Source of the DNA: an uncultured Jannaschia sp.
GTDB taxonomy: Bacteria > Pseudomonadota > Alphaproteobacteria > Rhodobacterales > Rhodobacteraceae
Reading direction: 5' to 3'
Assembly (NCBI RefSeq): GCF_947494025.1
Contig: NZ_CANLTQ010000011.1
Coordinates: 1 to 64,000, forward strand
DNA length: 64,000 nt
This document shows positions 26,377-35,714 of this stretch, in pieces; the stretch's first letter is position 1, and every line of letters begins with the position of its first letter. A program made the translations under genes and the position numbers. The notes beneath the pieces were generated by a model. It saw nothing but the letters and a program-made list of their open reading frames with translations. It ran no database searches and had not been told where the DNA came from.

Positions 26377-27609
26377 CTACGTCAGAAAGGGCAGCTTGAA
26401 TGCGAAAGTGGTGGTCCCGTTCGCGCAGGTCACTTCGATCCGGCCATTATGCGCGGTCGCGATGGAGGAGGCGATATGCAGTCCGAGGCCCAGACCTTCG
26501 CCCGTCGCATGTTCCCCTCGCTGGAATGGCTGGAACAAGGTTTTCCGGACGCTCTCGGGAATGGCCTTTCCCCGGTTCGCAACCGATATTTCGACTTCAC
26601 CATCTCTGAGGACGCCCCGCACCTCGATCGTTGAGCCACCCGACGCATGCCGCGTGGCGTTGGACAACAGGTTCGAGACGGCTTGGGCCACACGCGGCGC
26701 GTCGCAACTGATCGGCCTGTCGAATTGCAAGTCCTGCGTGATCTCGTGCTCGGGTGATGCCGCACGGACCTCGTCAACGACTTGGAGGATGGCGTCCGCC
26801 AATGGGGCGTCCGGCGTTGCGGAGATCCGGATGCCGCCCCCGAGGCGCGACTTGGCATGAAGCAGGATGTTATCGATCAGATCGTTCATGCGATGGAGCG
26901 ATGCGCGCATCAGAGGCAGGATCTGCCGCGCCCTGTCCGGCAGGGGCTGCTTGTCGAGTTGCCGGATCCCGGCGCCGAGTGCGGCCACAGGATTGCGCAG
27001 ATCATGGCCCAGCACGGCGACGAACTCTTCCTGAACGCGGGCCATCTCGCGCTCGTGTTCGACGAGCTGTTCCTGTGCCTCCAGCCGCTCCTCGGTTTCC
27101 AAGCCCCGGCCAATGATTTCCGCGAACATCTCCAGCATCGCCACCGCACGTGGATGCTTCACGTCGCGCGGCTCGGTGTCGATCGCGCAAAGCGTGCCGA
27201 AGAAGCTGCCATCGCTGCGATGGATCGGTATCGAGGCGTAGCTGACGATGCCGAACCTGGCCGCGATAGGGTGACCCTTGTAGACCTCGTCCGTCGCGAC
27301 GTCGTTGAACAGGACTTTCCGGGACGTTTCCCGCACGGACTGACAGAAGGTCGACTGGATTTCGATCTCGTCGCCTCCGGCCAAACCGAAGTTGATTTCG
27401 TCCACGGTCCGGCAGGCCACCCAACGGTCGGCCGTCACTCGAGCGACCCCGGCAAAGCGCATGTCGGTGGCCAGCATCACGGTTTCGAGAATGGTGCCTA
27501 CGAGCTCGCTGCCCGCCAGCATCTCGATGTCGGCCTGAAAGTCATGTGTTCCCGCCAGAAAGGCCGCATGATCCTGAACAATAGCGCGTTGCTGTTTCTG
27601 TCCGCCCAT
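26377..27609 (-). CDS. GAF-domain sensor histidine kinase
   Basis: The protein has 410 residues. Residues 25-175 are a GAF domain (FAGVARVTADRWVAC, FCQSVRETSRKVLFNDV, YASIPIHRSDGSFFGTLCAID). A coiled linker leads to HisKA with the phospho-acceptor in FVAVLGHDLRNPVAALG near residue 200. The HATPase has VSNLLSNATRHA and GLGLGLHIASSIA. It has no membrane segment and no receiver domain, and no response regulator is adjacent. The GAF of this type usually senses redox, gas, or light through a bound cofactor. GGATAGAGG lies upstream of the ATG. Confidence 0.93.
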   Translation of the reverse strand: MGGQKQQRAIVQDHAAFLAGTHDFQADIEMLAGSELVGTILETVMLATDMRFAGVARVTADRWVACRTVDEINFGLAGGDEIEIQSTFCQSVRETSRKVLFNDVATDEVYKGHPIAARFGIVSYASIPIHRSDGSFFGTLCAIDTEPRDVKHPRAVAMLEMFAEIIGRGLETEERLEAQEQLVEHEREMARVQEEFVAVLGHDLRNPVAALGAGIRQLDKQPLPDRARQILPLMRASLHRMNDLIDNILLHAKSRLGGGIRISATPDAPLADAILQVVDEVRAASPEHEITQDLQFDRPISCDAPRVAQAVSNLLSNATRHASGGSTIEVRGVLRDGEVEISVANRGKAIPESVRKTLFQPFQRGEHATGEGLGLGLHIASSIATAHNGRIEVTCANGTTTFAFKLPFLT

Positions 27610-27625
27610 TCGCCGCCTCTATCCT

Positions 27626-27899
27626 TCATGCGCCATCCTCAGTAGCACCGGATGGCCGAGCGACAACAACCTCAATGGGTCGAAAGCTGTATGTGACGGT
27701 GCAATCGTTCGCCGTCAGCCATCCCGCCTGCGTGGGAGGCGCCGTTCGCAGCCTTCGAAACCACTCGATGAGGCGCGACCACGGGGCACGGTTCGCCACG
27801 ATGGCCGCCAGCATGCGCTGTGCGAGCGTTCGCTTCGGGCGTTACTCGCATCCCCTCCAGCAGTTCGCCGGGAATGGCGTCGCCGATCTTCTTCGTCAT
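27626..27899 (-). pseudogene. Small unrecognised gene, apparently frameshifted
   Basis: An ATG at 27899 with GGAG 9 bases upstream opens MTKKIGDAIPGELLEGMRV, which after about 25 residues becomes low-quality sequence. A second frame then carries a coherent helical stretch, TLAQRMLAAIVANRAPWSRL, and runs to a TGA at 27626, 17 bases before the histidine kinase start. Joined by one frameshift near 27825 these would give a protein of about 90 residues. I do not recognise the family. The 62-residue ORF 27626-27814 could alternatively be translated alone. The remaining part of the gap, 27900-28067, shows nothing. Confidence 0.35.
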
Positions 27900-28067
27900 G
27901 GTCCATGCTCCTGTCGTTCGCAGCACGGACCGACAGCCTCATATACGATAGATCGGACACTTCCTCCCAGGATGTTGCGAGACAGGACAGACGGGAGCAG
28001 ACCTGAAGGTGCGGACGGCCGGTCGTCCATGACCGCGATGACGAGCCGTCAATCCTGCTGTCGCGCG

Positions 28068-28610
28068 CTACACCGAGCCCGCTGACCCGGCGCTTTGCTG
28101 TTCGCCCCCGGGCAGTTCGAGCTCTTCCGGCGCGATCAGGACGCCATCCACATCGGCATAGATCCACATGCCCGACGTGACCGGCACGCCGCCGATCTCG
28201 ACGGGCCTGCCCACATCGGACGGGTTCTCTCGCCAACCTTTGCGGGGCGTGACGCCGAGCGCCATGACGCCGAACGGCAACGGTCTTGTCCCGCGCGAGT
28301 CGCGGATCGCGCCCGCGACGACGACACCGCGCCAGCCGTTCTCCACGCCGATCGCGGCCAGCCGATCCCCCATCACGCCCGTATCGACGTGACCGATCGC
28401 ATCCACCACGAGGATGCGGCCCAAGCCCGGCGTCCGAAGCTCCGCAAGGACGGGCCTGTGATCGCGCTCCACGCGAAGCGTCTGGCAAGGTCCGAAGAAG
28501 CTGTCGAGTCCCCCAAAACTGCGCAACGGAAGGTCCACCACGCCGACGTTTTGGTGGTGCAGATCGTAGAGATCGGCGGTGACGATCACGGGTTGCGGAG
28601 GAAGGGTCAC
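28068..28610 (-). CDS. RraA-like protein (possible oxaloacetate decarboxylase / HMG aldolase family)
   Basis: The protein has 180 residues with the RraA fold signatures ILVVDAIGHVDTGVMGDRLA, GWRGVVVAGAIRDSRG, FGVMALGVTP and YADVDGVLIAPEEL. The Gly-Asp-Arg/Arg-Asp arrangement of 4-hydroxy-4-methyl-2-oxoglutarate aldolases is present (GDRLA, IRDS), so an aldolase or decarboxylase role is possible; RNase E inhibition is less likely outside enterobacteria. The GTG start overlaps the carboxypeptidase stop in a GTGA, making it the last gene of the dpp operon. Confidence 0.85.
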   Translation of the reverse strand: MTLPPQPVIVTADLYDLHHQNVGVVDLPLRSFGGLDSFFGPCQTLRVERDHRPVLAELRTPGLGRILVVDAIGHVDTGVMGDRLAAIGVENGWRGVVVAGAIRDSRGTRPLPFGVMALGVTPRKGWRENPSDVGRPVEIGGVPVTSGMWIYADVDGVLIAPEELELPGGEQQSAGSAGSV

Positions 28611-30115
28611 GCGGTCAGGTCTTCCACCTTGGCCGTCAGGTCGGCGATGTAGGGCGCGGTGTCGAGGCCGCGCCCGGTGGCGCGGGTCAACGTCTCCTCC
28701 GGCGTGGACGACCGGCCGTGGGACCAGACATTCGCGCGCATGTCCTCGAAGAGTGGTCGATAATCGCCCGCCTCCAGCCCCTCGGACACCCCGGACCGCC
28801 GGCAGGCCGCCGCGAAGAGTTGCGAGGACATGACGTTGCCCAGCGTGTAGGTCGGGAACGAGCCGACATAGCCATGCGACCAGTGCACGTCCTGAAGCAC
28901 GCCGCGCGTGTCGTCGGGCACGTCGATGCCCAGCGTCTCGCGCATCTTCCCGTTCCAGACCTGCGGCAAGTCGGCCACGTCGATGGTCCCGTCTATCAGG
29001 TCCGCCTCGATCTCGGAGCGCAGGATGATGTGCATGTCATAGGTCAGTTCGTCCGCCTCGACCCGGATGTAGTCGGGACGGACGCGGTTCACCGCGCGCC
29101 AGAACTCGTCCTGCGACACGTCCGCGAGCTGGTCGGGGAACTGCGCGCGCAGATCGTCGAAATGCAGCGCCCAGAAGCGCCGCGACCGGCCGACCCGGTT
29201 CTCCCACATCCGCGACTGTGCCTCGTGCATGCCGAAGCTGGCACCGCCGACGGCATAGAGGTTCACGAGGTCCGTGGCGAAGATCGTCCGGGCATGCTCC
29301 GGCGCGACGTTCTGCTCGTACATGCCGTGCCCCGCCTCGTGCCAGAGCGCGAAGGTGCCGCCGGGCAGCCAGGACTCGCGGAACCGCGAGGTGATGCGAA
29401 CGTCGTCGCGCGTAAACGAGATCTCGAACGGATGCGCGGTGTCGTCGAGCCGGCCGCGATTCATGTCGTAGCCCATCTTTTCCGCGACCTTCAGGCCGAA
29501 CGCCTTCTGCGCGGGGATCGGGAAATCCCGCGCCATGAAGTCGTGACGCGGCTGCGGCGCGTCCGCCGCCCGCTGGATCAGCGGCACGAGCGCGGCTTTC
29601 AGCTCGGCATAGATGGCTTGCAGCCGGGCATGGGTCATTCCCGGCTCGAACTGGCCGACCATCGCGTCGTAGGGGTGGTCGCCGCCGATCGCCCCGGCGA
29701 TGCGCCGCTGCAACGCCATCATCCGCTCGAGGACAGGGGCGTAGGCGGAGAAATCGTTCGCGGCGCGGGCGGCGACCCAGATCGAATGGGCGCGCGAGGA
29801 CAGCGCGGCCTTCTCCGCGATCACGTCGGCGGGGATGCGGGCGAGCGTGCGGATCTCCCGCCGGGCCAGCGCCACGGCGCGGGCGGGCAGGTCGTCGCCA
29901 TCCCCGACTTCGTCTTGGGCAGCGTTCAGCGCGGCGGCCATCGCGTCGGACGTCGCCATCTCGCGTGCCAGCATCGTGAGCGTCGCCACCTGCTCGGCGC
30001 GCGCATCGACGCCGCCGGGTGGCATCATGGTCCGGCTGTCCCAGGCAAGCAGGTTCAGCGTGCAGAGCACGTCGTTGATCCGCGCGATGCGGGCCTGGAA
30101 ATCAGCGTAGCTCAT
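28607..30115 (-). CDS. Family M32 metallocarboxypeptidase
   Basis: The protein has 502 residues. The zinc motif is HEAGH in LWHEAGHGMYEQN near residue 270, with the downstream Glu in FGMHEAQSRMWEN. The M32 marks DYIRVEADELTYDMHIILR and VHWSHGYVGSFPTYTLGN are present. It removes C-terminal residues from peptides in the cytoplasm. The ATG overlaps the stop of the preceding ABC ATPase gene (ATGA), placing peptide breakdown directly after peptide import in one operon. The long upstream part of the track ORF is a shadow of the ATPase gene. Confidence 0.95.
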   Translation of the reverse strand: MSYADFQARIARINDVLCTLNLLAWDSRTMMPPGGVDARAEQVATLTMLAREMATSDAMAAALNAAQDEVGDGDDLPARAVALARREIRTLARIPADVIAEKAALSSRAHSIWVAARAANDFSAYAPVLERMMALQRRIAGAIGGDHPYDAMVGQFEPGMTHARLQAIYAELKAALVPLIQRAADAPQPRHDFMARDFPIPAQKAFGLKVAEKMGYDMNRGRLDDTAHPFEISFTRDDVRITSRFRESWLPGGTFALWHEAGHGMYEQNVAPEHARTIFATDLVNLYAVGGASFGMHEAQSRMWENRVGRSRRFWALHFDDLRAQFPDQLADVSQDEFWRAVNRVRPDYIRVEADELTYDMHIILRSEIEADLIDGTIDVADLPQVWNGKMRETLGIDVPDDTRGVLQDVHWSHGYVGSFPTYTLGNVMSSQLFAAACRRSGVSEGLEAGDYRPLFEDMRANVWSHGRSSTPEETLTRATGRGLDTAPYIADLTAKVEDLTA

Positions 30116-31107
30116 TCGGTCGGCTCCGGATGGTCGAGGTGGCAGGCGGCGACATGGACCGGCCCGCGAGGCGTGAGCGTCGGGACCTCCGATCGGCAGC
30201 GGTCGAAGGCGTGGGGACAGCGGGTGCGGAACAGGCAACCGGACGGCAGGTTGATGGGGCTCGGCAACTCGCCCCGCGCCGCGGCGCGATGCGTGCGGCG
30301 ACCGGGGTCGATTTCGGGCGCGGCGGCAAGAAGCGCTTGGGTGTAGGGATGGCGCGGGTCGCGGAACAGGCGCTCGGTCGGCGCCACTTCCACGACCTTG
30401 CCCAGATACATGACGGCGACGCGGTGCGAGATGTGGCGGACCAGCCGCAGGTCGTGGGCGACGAAGACCACGGTGAGCGACAACCGGTCCTGAAGCTCCA
30501 GCAGGAGATTGACCACCTGCGCCTGCACCGAAACGTCGAGCGCGGAAACCAGTTCGTCGGCGACGAGCACCTCCGGCTCGACGGCCAGCGCACGGGCGAT
30601 CCCGATGCGCTGGCGCTGCCCGCCCGAGAAGGCGTGGGGATGGCGGTCCGCCGCGTCGGGGGGCAGACGCACCGTGTCGAGCAGCTCCGCGACCCGTGCG
30701 TCGATCTCGCCCGGCGGACGCATCCGGTGGACGCGCAGCGCCTCCGAGAGGATCTGGCGCACGCTCATGCGGGGGTTCAGCGAGGAATACGGATCCTGGA
30801 AGATCATCTGGACCCGGGCGTTGAACCGCCGCCGCTCCGCCCCGGATAGGGTCGCGATGTCGGTGCCGTCGTAGACCACACGTCCATCGTCGCAGTCGAG
30901 GAGCCGCACGAGACACCGCGCCAGCGTGGACTTGCCGCAGCCGCTCTCGCCCACGATGCCGAGCGTTTCGCCGCGTTGCACGTCGAGGCTGACGCCGTTC
31001 AAGGCGTGGACGGCCGCAGGCGGCTCGCGACGCGCCCATTGCAGGAGCGAGCGGGGGATCGCGAAGTCCTTGGAGACGTCAATCGCGGAGAGAAGCGCCT
31101 CAGCCAT
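30112..31107 (-). CDS. dppF: Peptide ABC transporter ATP-binding protein, OppF/DppF type
   Basis: The protein has 331 residues with Walker A GESGCGKSTLARCLVRL, Q-loop IFQDPYSSLNP, signature HAFSGGQRQRIGIARAL and Walker B VLVADELVSALDVS; note Leu-Val in place of the usual Pro-Val after Glu. The C-terminal Cys-containing oligopeptide motif (CLFRTRCPHAFDRC) may bind an iron-sulfur cluster, as in this subfamily. The start MAEALLS at 31107 overlaps the dppD stop by 8 bases; the upstream ATG at 31173 lies deep in dppD and is less likely. Confidence 0.93.
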   Translation of the reverse strand: MAEALLSAIDVSKDFAIPRSLLQWARREPPAAVHALNGVSLDVQRGETLGIVGESGCGKSTLARCLVRLLDCDDGRVVYDGTDIATLSGAERRRFNARVQMIFQDPYSSLNPRMSVRQILSEALRVHRMRPPGEIDARVAELLDTVRLPPDAADRHPHAFSGGQRQRIGIARALAVEPEVLVADELVSALDVSVQAQVVNLLLELQDRLSLTVVFVAHDLRLVRHISHRVAVMYLGKVVEVAPTERLFRDPRHPYTQALLAAAPEIDPGRRTHRAAARGELPSPINLPSGCLFRTRCPHAFDRCRSEVPTLTPRGPVHVAACHLDHPEPTE

Positions 31108-32104
31108 CCCGCATCGCCCTCCGAACGGGAGACCCGGCGGCGGCGACTGCACCGGCATTGTGACAGGCCGCATGATGGCCGGGGCTCATCTCCGCAAGCC
31201 GGGGCCGCGTGCGCCGGCAGATGTCGGTGGCGAAATCGCAGCGCGGGTTGAAGGCGCAGCCTTCCGGGATCCGGGCGAGGCCCGGCGGCGTGCCCTCGAT
31301 GCTGAGAAGCATGCTGCGCTCCGCCCCGGCCTGCGGCACCGATCCCAGAAGACCGTGCGTATAAGCATGACGCGGACACGCGAAGACATCCGCGACCGCG
31401 CCTTCCTCCACGATCCGCCCCGCATACATCACCGCCATCCGGTCGCAGGTGGCGGAGACGACGCCGAGATCGTGGGTCACGAACACGACGCTCATCGCCA
31501 GCTCATCACGCAATTCCAGGATCAGCTTCAGGATCTGGTCCTGGATCGTCACGTCGAGCGCCGTTGTCGGCTCATCCGCGAGCAGCAGTTTCGGGTCGGA
31601 GGCGAGCGCGATGGCGATCATCGCGCGCTGCCGCATGCCACCGGAGAACTGGTGCGGGAACTCGTCAAGCCTGCGCGCCGCGTCGGGAATGCCGACCAGA
31701 TCCATCAACTCGCGCGCCCGTGCGCGGCGCCCCCGACCGTCGAGCTTCGTATGGGCGCGCAAGTTCTCCTCGATCTGCACACGGATAGGCAGGACGGGGT
31801 TCAGCGCCGTCATCGGCTCCTGGAAGATCATCGAGATCTCGCCGCCCCTGACGCCGCGAAGCTCCGCCTCGTTCATCGCCAGGACGTCGCGCCCGTGCCA
31901 GCAGACGGATCCCGCGACTCGGCCGCCCGCGGGCAGCAGGCGCAGGAGCGAGCGGAGCGTGACGCTCTTGCCCGACCCGCTTTCGCCCACCAGGCCCAGC
32001 ACCTCGCCCGGCATGACATCGAAGGAGACGTCGCGCACCGCGTGCAAGGCTCCATCGCCGAACGTGGTCGTGAGGCCCCGGACCCGGAGGATCGGCTCGC
32101 TCAT
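31100..32104 (-). CDS. dppD: Peptide ABC transporter ATP-binding protein, OppD/DppD type
   Basis: The protein has 334 residues with Walker A GESGSGKSVTLRSLLRLL, Q-loop MIFQEPMTALNP, signature HQFSGGMRQRAMIAIAL and Walker B LLLADEPTTALDVT. The C-terminal GCAFNPRCDFATDIC is the oligopeptide-transporter cysteine motif. It forms the ATPase pair with the next gene to power uptake through the DppBC pore. The ATG at 32104 overlaps the dppC stop by four bases (ATGA). Confidence 0.95.
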   Translation of the reverse strand: MSEPILRVRGLTTTFGDGALHAVRDVSFDVMPGEVLGLVGESGSGKSVTLRSLLRLLPAGGRVAGSVCWHGRDVLAMNEAELRGVRGGEISMIFQEPMTALNPVLPIRVQIEENLRAHTKLDGRGRRARARELMDLVGIPDAARRLDEFPHQFSGGMRQRAMIAIALASDPKLLLADEPTTALDVTIQDQILKLILELRDELAMSVVFVTHDLGVVSATCDRMAVMYAGRIVEEGAVADVFACPRHAYTHGLLGSVPQAGAERSMLLSIEGTPPGLARIPEGCAFNPRCDFATDICRRTRPRLAEMSPGHHAACHNAGAVAAAGSPVRRAMRDG

Positions 32105-32937
32105 CGGCGCCCCCGGAGAAGTTCGGCCAGCCCGTCGCCCAGAAGCGAGAATCCAAGCCCCGTGATCACGATCGCGATGCCGGGGAAAACCGAGATCCAC
32201 CACGCGGTCGCCATGAAATTCTTGCCGTCCGCGATCTGCACGCCCCATTCGGCTGCGGGCGGCTGCGCCCCGAGGCCAAGGTAGCCCAGCGACGATCCGA
32301 GCAGGATCGCCAGCGCCATGTCGGTCATCCAGTAGACGACGGCGGGCGTGATCGCGTTCGGCAGGAGGTGGCGGAAGATGATGCGCGCATGCGTATAGCC
32401 CATCGCGCGCCCCGCATCGGCGTAGTCGAGCCGCTTCTGCACCTTCACCTCCGCCGCGACGATCCGAGCGTAGAACACCCAGCCGACGACGCCGATGGCG
32501 ATATACATGTTCATGAGGCCCGGCCCCAGAACCGAGACGATGGCGATGACGAGAACAAGGAACGGGAAGGTGATGACGGCATCCACGACGCGCCCGAACA
32601 TCGCCTCCGTCGCGCCGCCGACATAGCCGACGATGGCGCCCACCGTCGTACCGAAAAGAAACGGAAACAGCGTCGCGAAGAGCGCGATCTGCATGTCGAT
32701 CGTGTAGGCATGCAGCACGCGGGAAAGCACGTCACGCCCGAAATTGTCGGTGCCGAAGGGATGGGCGGCGCTCGGGGGGGCGAGCAGGTTGACGTAGTCC
32801 ATCGCCAGCGGATCGTAGGGCGCAAAGAACTGCGGAAAGGCCGCGACGATCACGCTCGCCAGAAGGATCGCGCCGCCGAAGAGGAGCGGACGCGGCAGGC
32901 GGCCGACGCGGGCGGGGATGTCGGCGACGACGGTTAT
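32101..32937 (-). CDS. dppC: Peptide ABC transporter permease DppC, apparent ATA start
   Basis: The permease has the binding-protein-dependent loop in ARAMGYTHARIIFRHLLPNAITP and the OppC-N segment FAPYDPLAMDY...HPFGTDNFGRDVLSRV. The frame is open upstream of the GTG at 32853, through the residues of the first membrane helix (RLPRPLLFGGAILLASVIVAAF). No ATG, GTG or TTG occurs in that frame before the dppB stop. The overlap with dppB reads ATAA where the other junctions read ATGA, so the natural start appears to be ATA at 32937 (278 residues, normal DppC length). Starting at GTG 32853 would give 250 residues and cut into the first helix. Confidence 0.85.
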   Translation of the reverse strand: MTVVADIPARVGRLPRPLLFGGAILLASVIVAAFPQFFAPYDPLAMDYVNLLAPPSAAHPFGTDNFGRDVLSRVLHAYTIDMQIALFATLFPFLFGTTVGAIVGYVGGATEAMFGRVVDAVITFPFLVLVIAIVSVLGPGLMNMYIAIGVVGWVFYARIVAAEVKVQKRLDYADAGRAMGYTHARIIFRHLLPNAITPAVVYWMTDMALAILLGSSLGYLGLGAQPPAAEWGVQIADGKNFMATAWWISVFPGIAIVITGLGFSLLGDGLAELLRGRR

Positions 32938-33872
32938 CGCGTCACCCGCGGGTCGAGCCAGGCCTGCAGGATGTCGGTCAGCAGGAACGTGAGCGAGACC
33001 AGCACCGCGAGCGCGATGGTCAGGCCCTGCACCACCGGATAGTCGCGACCGTAGATGCTGTCGATCATCAGGCGGCCGGCGCCCGGTACGGCGAAGACGC
33101 TCTCGGTGATGACCGCTCCGCCCAGAAGCGTGCCGATCGACAGGCCGAACAGCGTAAGCGTCGAGATCAGCGCATTCCTGAGAATGTGGCGGAACAGGAT
33201 CAGGCGGGGGCGCAAGCCCTTGGCGCGCGCGAAGGTGACGTATTCGGCGTCCACCACGCCGATGATCGCGGAACGCAGGTTCCGCATCAGGATCGCCGAA
33301 AGCGACAGCGCCAGGGTCACGGCCGGCAGGAACAGGTGGTAGAGCTGGTCGACGAACCCGTCGCCGTAGCCGCCGACCGGAAACCAGCGCAGCTTGGCGC
33401 CGAACACCGTGAGCAGGATGAGGCCCACATAGAAGACGGGCATCGACAATCCGACCTGGAACGCGCCCCGGATCGCACTGTCGGCGATCCTGTCGCGGCG
33501 GAGCGCGGCGACAAAGGCCAGCGGCACGGCGACGACGACGGCGATCAGCGCGGCCATGAAGGTGAGCAGCATCGTGATCGGCAGCCGCTCCCAGATGAGC
33601 TGGGTGACGGGGATCTTCATCGAGATGGAATTGCCCAGATTGCCGGTGAAGACCGACTGCACGAAGGCCCAGAACTGCACCGGCAGCGGCCGGTCGAGAC
33701 CGAGCTCCCGGTTGATCCGTTCGACATCCGCATCCAGCGCCCGATCGCCCAGAATGGCGCTCGCCGGATCGCCGGGCAGAAGGCGAACCAGAACGAAGAC
33801 CACGATCAGGATGAAGATCAGCGTCGGAATGAGCTGCAACAGGCGTCGGCCCAGAAATGCAGGTAGCGACAT
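32934..33872 (-). CDS. dppB: Peptide ABC transporter permease DppB
   Basis: The protein has 312 residues and six membrane segments. The N-terminus MSLPAFLGRRLLQLIPTLIF and the RLLPGDPA motif are typical of OppB/DppB, and the EAA-type loop is YVTFARAKGLRPRLILFRHILRNAL. It forms the inner-membrane pore with DppC. It is separated from dppA by 81 bases that hold a stem-loop; its TAA stop is embedded in the apparent dppC start. Confidence 0.95.
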   Translation of the reverse strand: MSLPAFLGRRLLQLIPTLIFILIVVFVLVRLLPGDPASAILGDRALDADVERINRELGLDRPLPVQFWAFVQSVFTGNLGNSISMKIPVTQLIWERLPITMLLTFMAALIAVVVAVPLAFVAALRRDRIADSAIRGAFQVGLSMPVFYVGLILLTVFGAKLRWFPVGGYGDGFVDQLYHLFLPAVTLALSLSAILMRNLRSAIIGVVDAEYVTFARAKGLRPRLILFRHILRNALISTLTLFGLSIGTLLGGAVITESVFAVPGAGRLMIDSIYGRDYPVVQGLTIALAVLVSLTFLLTDILQAWLDPRVTR

Positions 33873-33916
33873 GGGGCGGGGCCCTTGTTCAGCGGAGGTC
33901 TTGCCAAGGCGGGATC

Positions 33917-33943
33917 GTCGGGCGCGCGCGCGACGCCCCCGAC
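33917..33943 (-). promoter_or_regulatory. Stem-loop between dppA and dppB
   Basis: GTCGGG (33917-33922) pairs with CCCGAC (33938-33943) across a GC-alternating loop that can extend the stem. It sits 10 bases after the dppA stop. This is the usual place for an mRNA-stabilising or attenuating hairpin that keeps the binding protein in excess. Confidence 0.5.
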
Positions 33944-33953
33944 GCGTGCGAGC

Positions 33954-35540
33954 CTATTCGGTCTCGAGATAGGTCTCGCGGAAGATGTTGTTGCCCAGCG
34001 GGATCTGATAGAACCCCTTCACGTTCTGCTGCAGCGCGACCGGATACGGCGTCTCGTAGAGCAGGATGATCGGGCCGGTCTGGTTGTAGATCTCCTGGAT
34101 GCGGGCGTATTGTTCGGCCCGCGTCTCCTCGTCCATCTCGGATTGCGACGCCTCGAACAGCGAGTCGACCTCTTCGGACTTCCAGCCGGAATGGAGGGCG
34201 TCGATTGTGGGCGAATAGGCGAAATAGGACGTGATCTGACTCGGATCGGCGATGTCGTTTGTCCAGGCGCCGGCACGCATCTGGAACGTGCCGTTGCGGT
34301 ACTGCTCCGTCCGGGTGGCGTTGTCGACCTGCTCGATCTCAAGATCGATGCCGATCTGGCTCCACATCTGTTGCAGGGCCGTGGCGATGCCCAGTTCATC
34401 CTGGTTTCCCGCGAGCGTCAGGATGCTGGCGGAGAAGCCATCGGGATACTCCGATTCCGACATCAGCCGCTGCGCCTGTTCGAGGTCGTAGGGAAACACA
34501 GCGCCGTCGCCCGTATGCAGCGGCGTGGTGGATGACATGTAGGACGAGGTGGGCGTGCCGACGCCAAAGGTCACGACCTGAATGATCGCATCCTTGTTGG
34601 TGGCGTAGTTCATCGCTTGCCGGACCTTCTCGTCCGAAAGCGGGTTCGCCTCGCCGTCGAGTTCCGGCCGTACGTTCAGGATGATGTCGGCCACGCGGGT
34701 GGACGGGAACAGTTCCATATCGATGTTCGGGTCGGCCTCGAGCTCCGCCACGCGGGCGAAGGGGATGAGCTCGGCGCCGTCGATCTCGCCCGATTGCAGG
34801 CGCAGGATCCGGGTGGCGTCGTCAGGGATGATCTCGAAGGTCACGCCATCGAGATAGGGCAGCTTCTCCCCGTCTTCCCCGTCTGCCCAGTAATGCTCGT
34901 TCTTGACGAGCTTCAGGGTCGATCCGCGGTCCCAGCTTTCCAGAACGAAGGGCCCCGATCCGATAGGGTTCTCGGCGAAGGCGGTGGCCTTCTCCAGATC
35001 GGTCTCACCCGGCATCGCCTCGAAGGCGTCCTTCGGCAGGATGGCCGTATTGAAGACCGAAAGCGCCGGCAGGATCGCCGGATCGGGCTGGCTTAGCTGA
35101 ATCTCGATGGTCGTGTCGTCGGGCGCCGTCACTTCGGACACGGCGGACAGGAGGAAGTTCCATATGCCGTTATCGGGGTTTCGGGCGCGGTCGAGCGACC
35201 AGATCACGTCCTCGGTGGTGATCGGCGAACCGTCGGAGAACGTGATGCCGTCGCGAAGCGTCAGCGTCACCACCGTGCCGTCGTCGGACACCGACCAGTC
35301 GGTGGCGAGCCCCGCCTCGACCGACTGCCCGTCGGCGGTCGGGAGCAGCAGCGTGTCGTACATGTTCGACAGGATCCAGATGTCCACGTTGGCGTCGTTC
35401 AGGACCGGATCAAGGAACAGCGAATCCGCGTAGCGCCCGAACGTCATCACGCCGCCGCGTTCCTGCGCCTGCACCAGGGCCGTCGTGCCCATCAATACCG
35501 TCGCGGCCGCGGCCAGAACTTTCGCCCGTGTCAATGTCAT
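33954..35540 (-). CDS. dppA: Peptide ABC transporter substrate-binding protein (SBP_bac_5)
   Basis: The protein has 528 residues with a Sec signal (MTLTRAKVLAAAATVLMGTTALVQAQ). Family features are LRDGITFSDGSPITTEDVIWSLDRA, NPIGSGPFVLESW and LKLVKNEHYWADG. It captures the peptide or amide substrate in the periplasm. GGGGGCC lies just upstream of the ATG at 35540. It is first in the operon dppABCDF-carboxypeptidase-rraA and is divergent from the gntR operon, with 174 bases between the start codons. Confidence 0.94.
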   Translation of the reverse strand: MTLTRAKVLAAAATVLMGTTALVQAQERGGVMTFGRYADSLFLDPVLNDANVDIWILSNMYDTLLLPTADGQSVEAGLATDWSVSDDGTVVTLTLRDGITFSDGSPITTEDVIWSLDRARNPDNGIWNFLLSAVSEVTAPDDTTIEIQLSQPDPAILPALSVFNTAILPKDAFEAMPGETDLEKATAFAENPIGSGPFVLESWDRGSTLKLVKNEHYWADGEDGEKLPYLDGVTFEIIPDDATRILRLQSGEIDGAELIPFARVAELEADPNIDMELFPSTRVADIILNVRPELDGEANPLSDEKVRQAMNYATNKDAIIQVVTFGVGTPTSSYMSSTTPLHTGDGAVFPYDLEQAQRLMSESEYPDGFSASILTLAGNQDELGIATALQQMWSQIGIDLEIEQVDNATRTEQYRNGTFQMRAGAWTNDIADPSQITSYFAYSPTIDALHSGWKSEEVDSLFEASQSEMDEETRAEQYARIQEIYNQTGPIILLYETPYPVALQQNVKGFYQIPLGNNIFRETYLETE

Positions 35541-35714
35541 TGGAAGGCCCCCATGTTCGATTGTTATATTTCCGTGGATCGTTCCATCTCGTGCGACACA
35601 AGTCAACAATACGGTTTTTGCCGACATACCTAGGAAAACCCGCTTGGCTGCTGCACCATGCGCTCATGTGCTCGGAAATCGCCCTCGAAGCGGATTACGG
35701 TGAGGAGCAAACGG

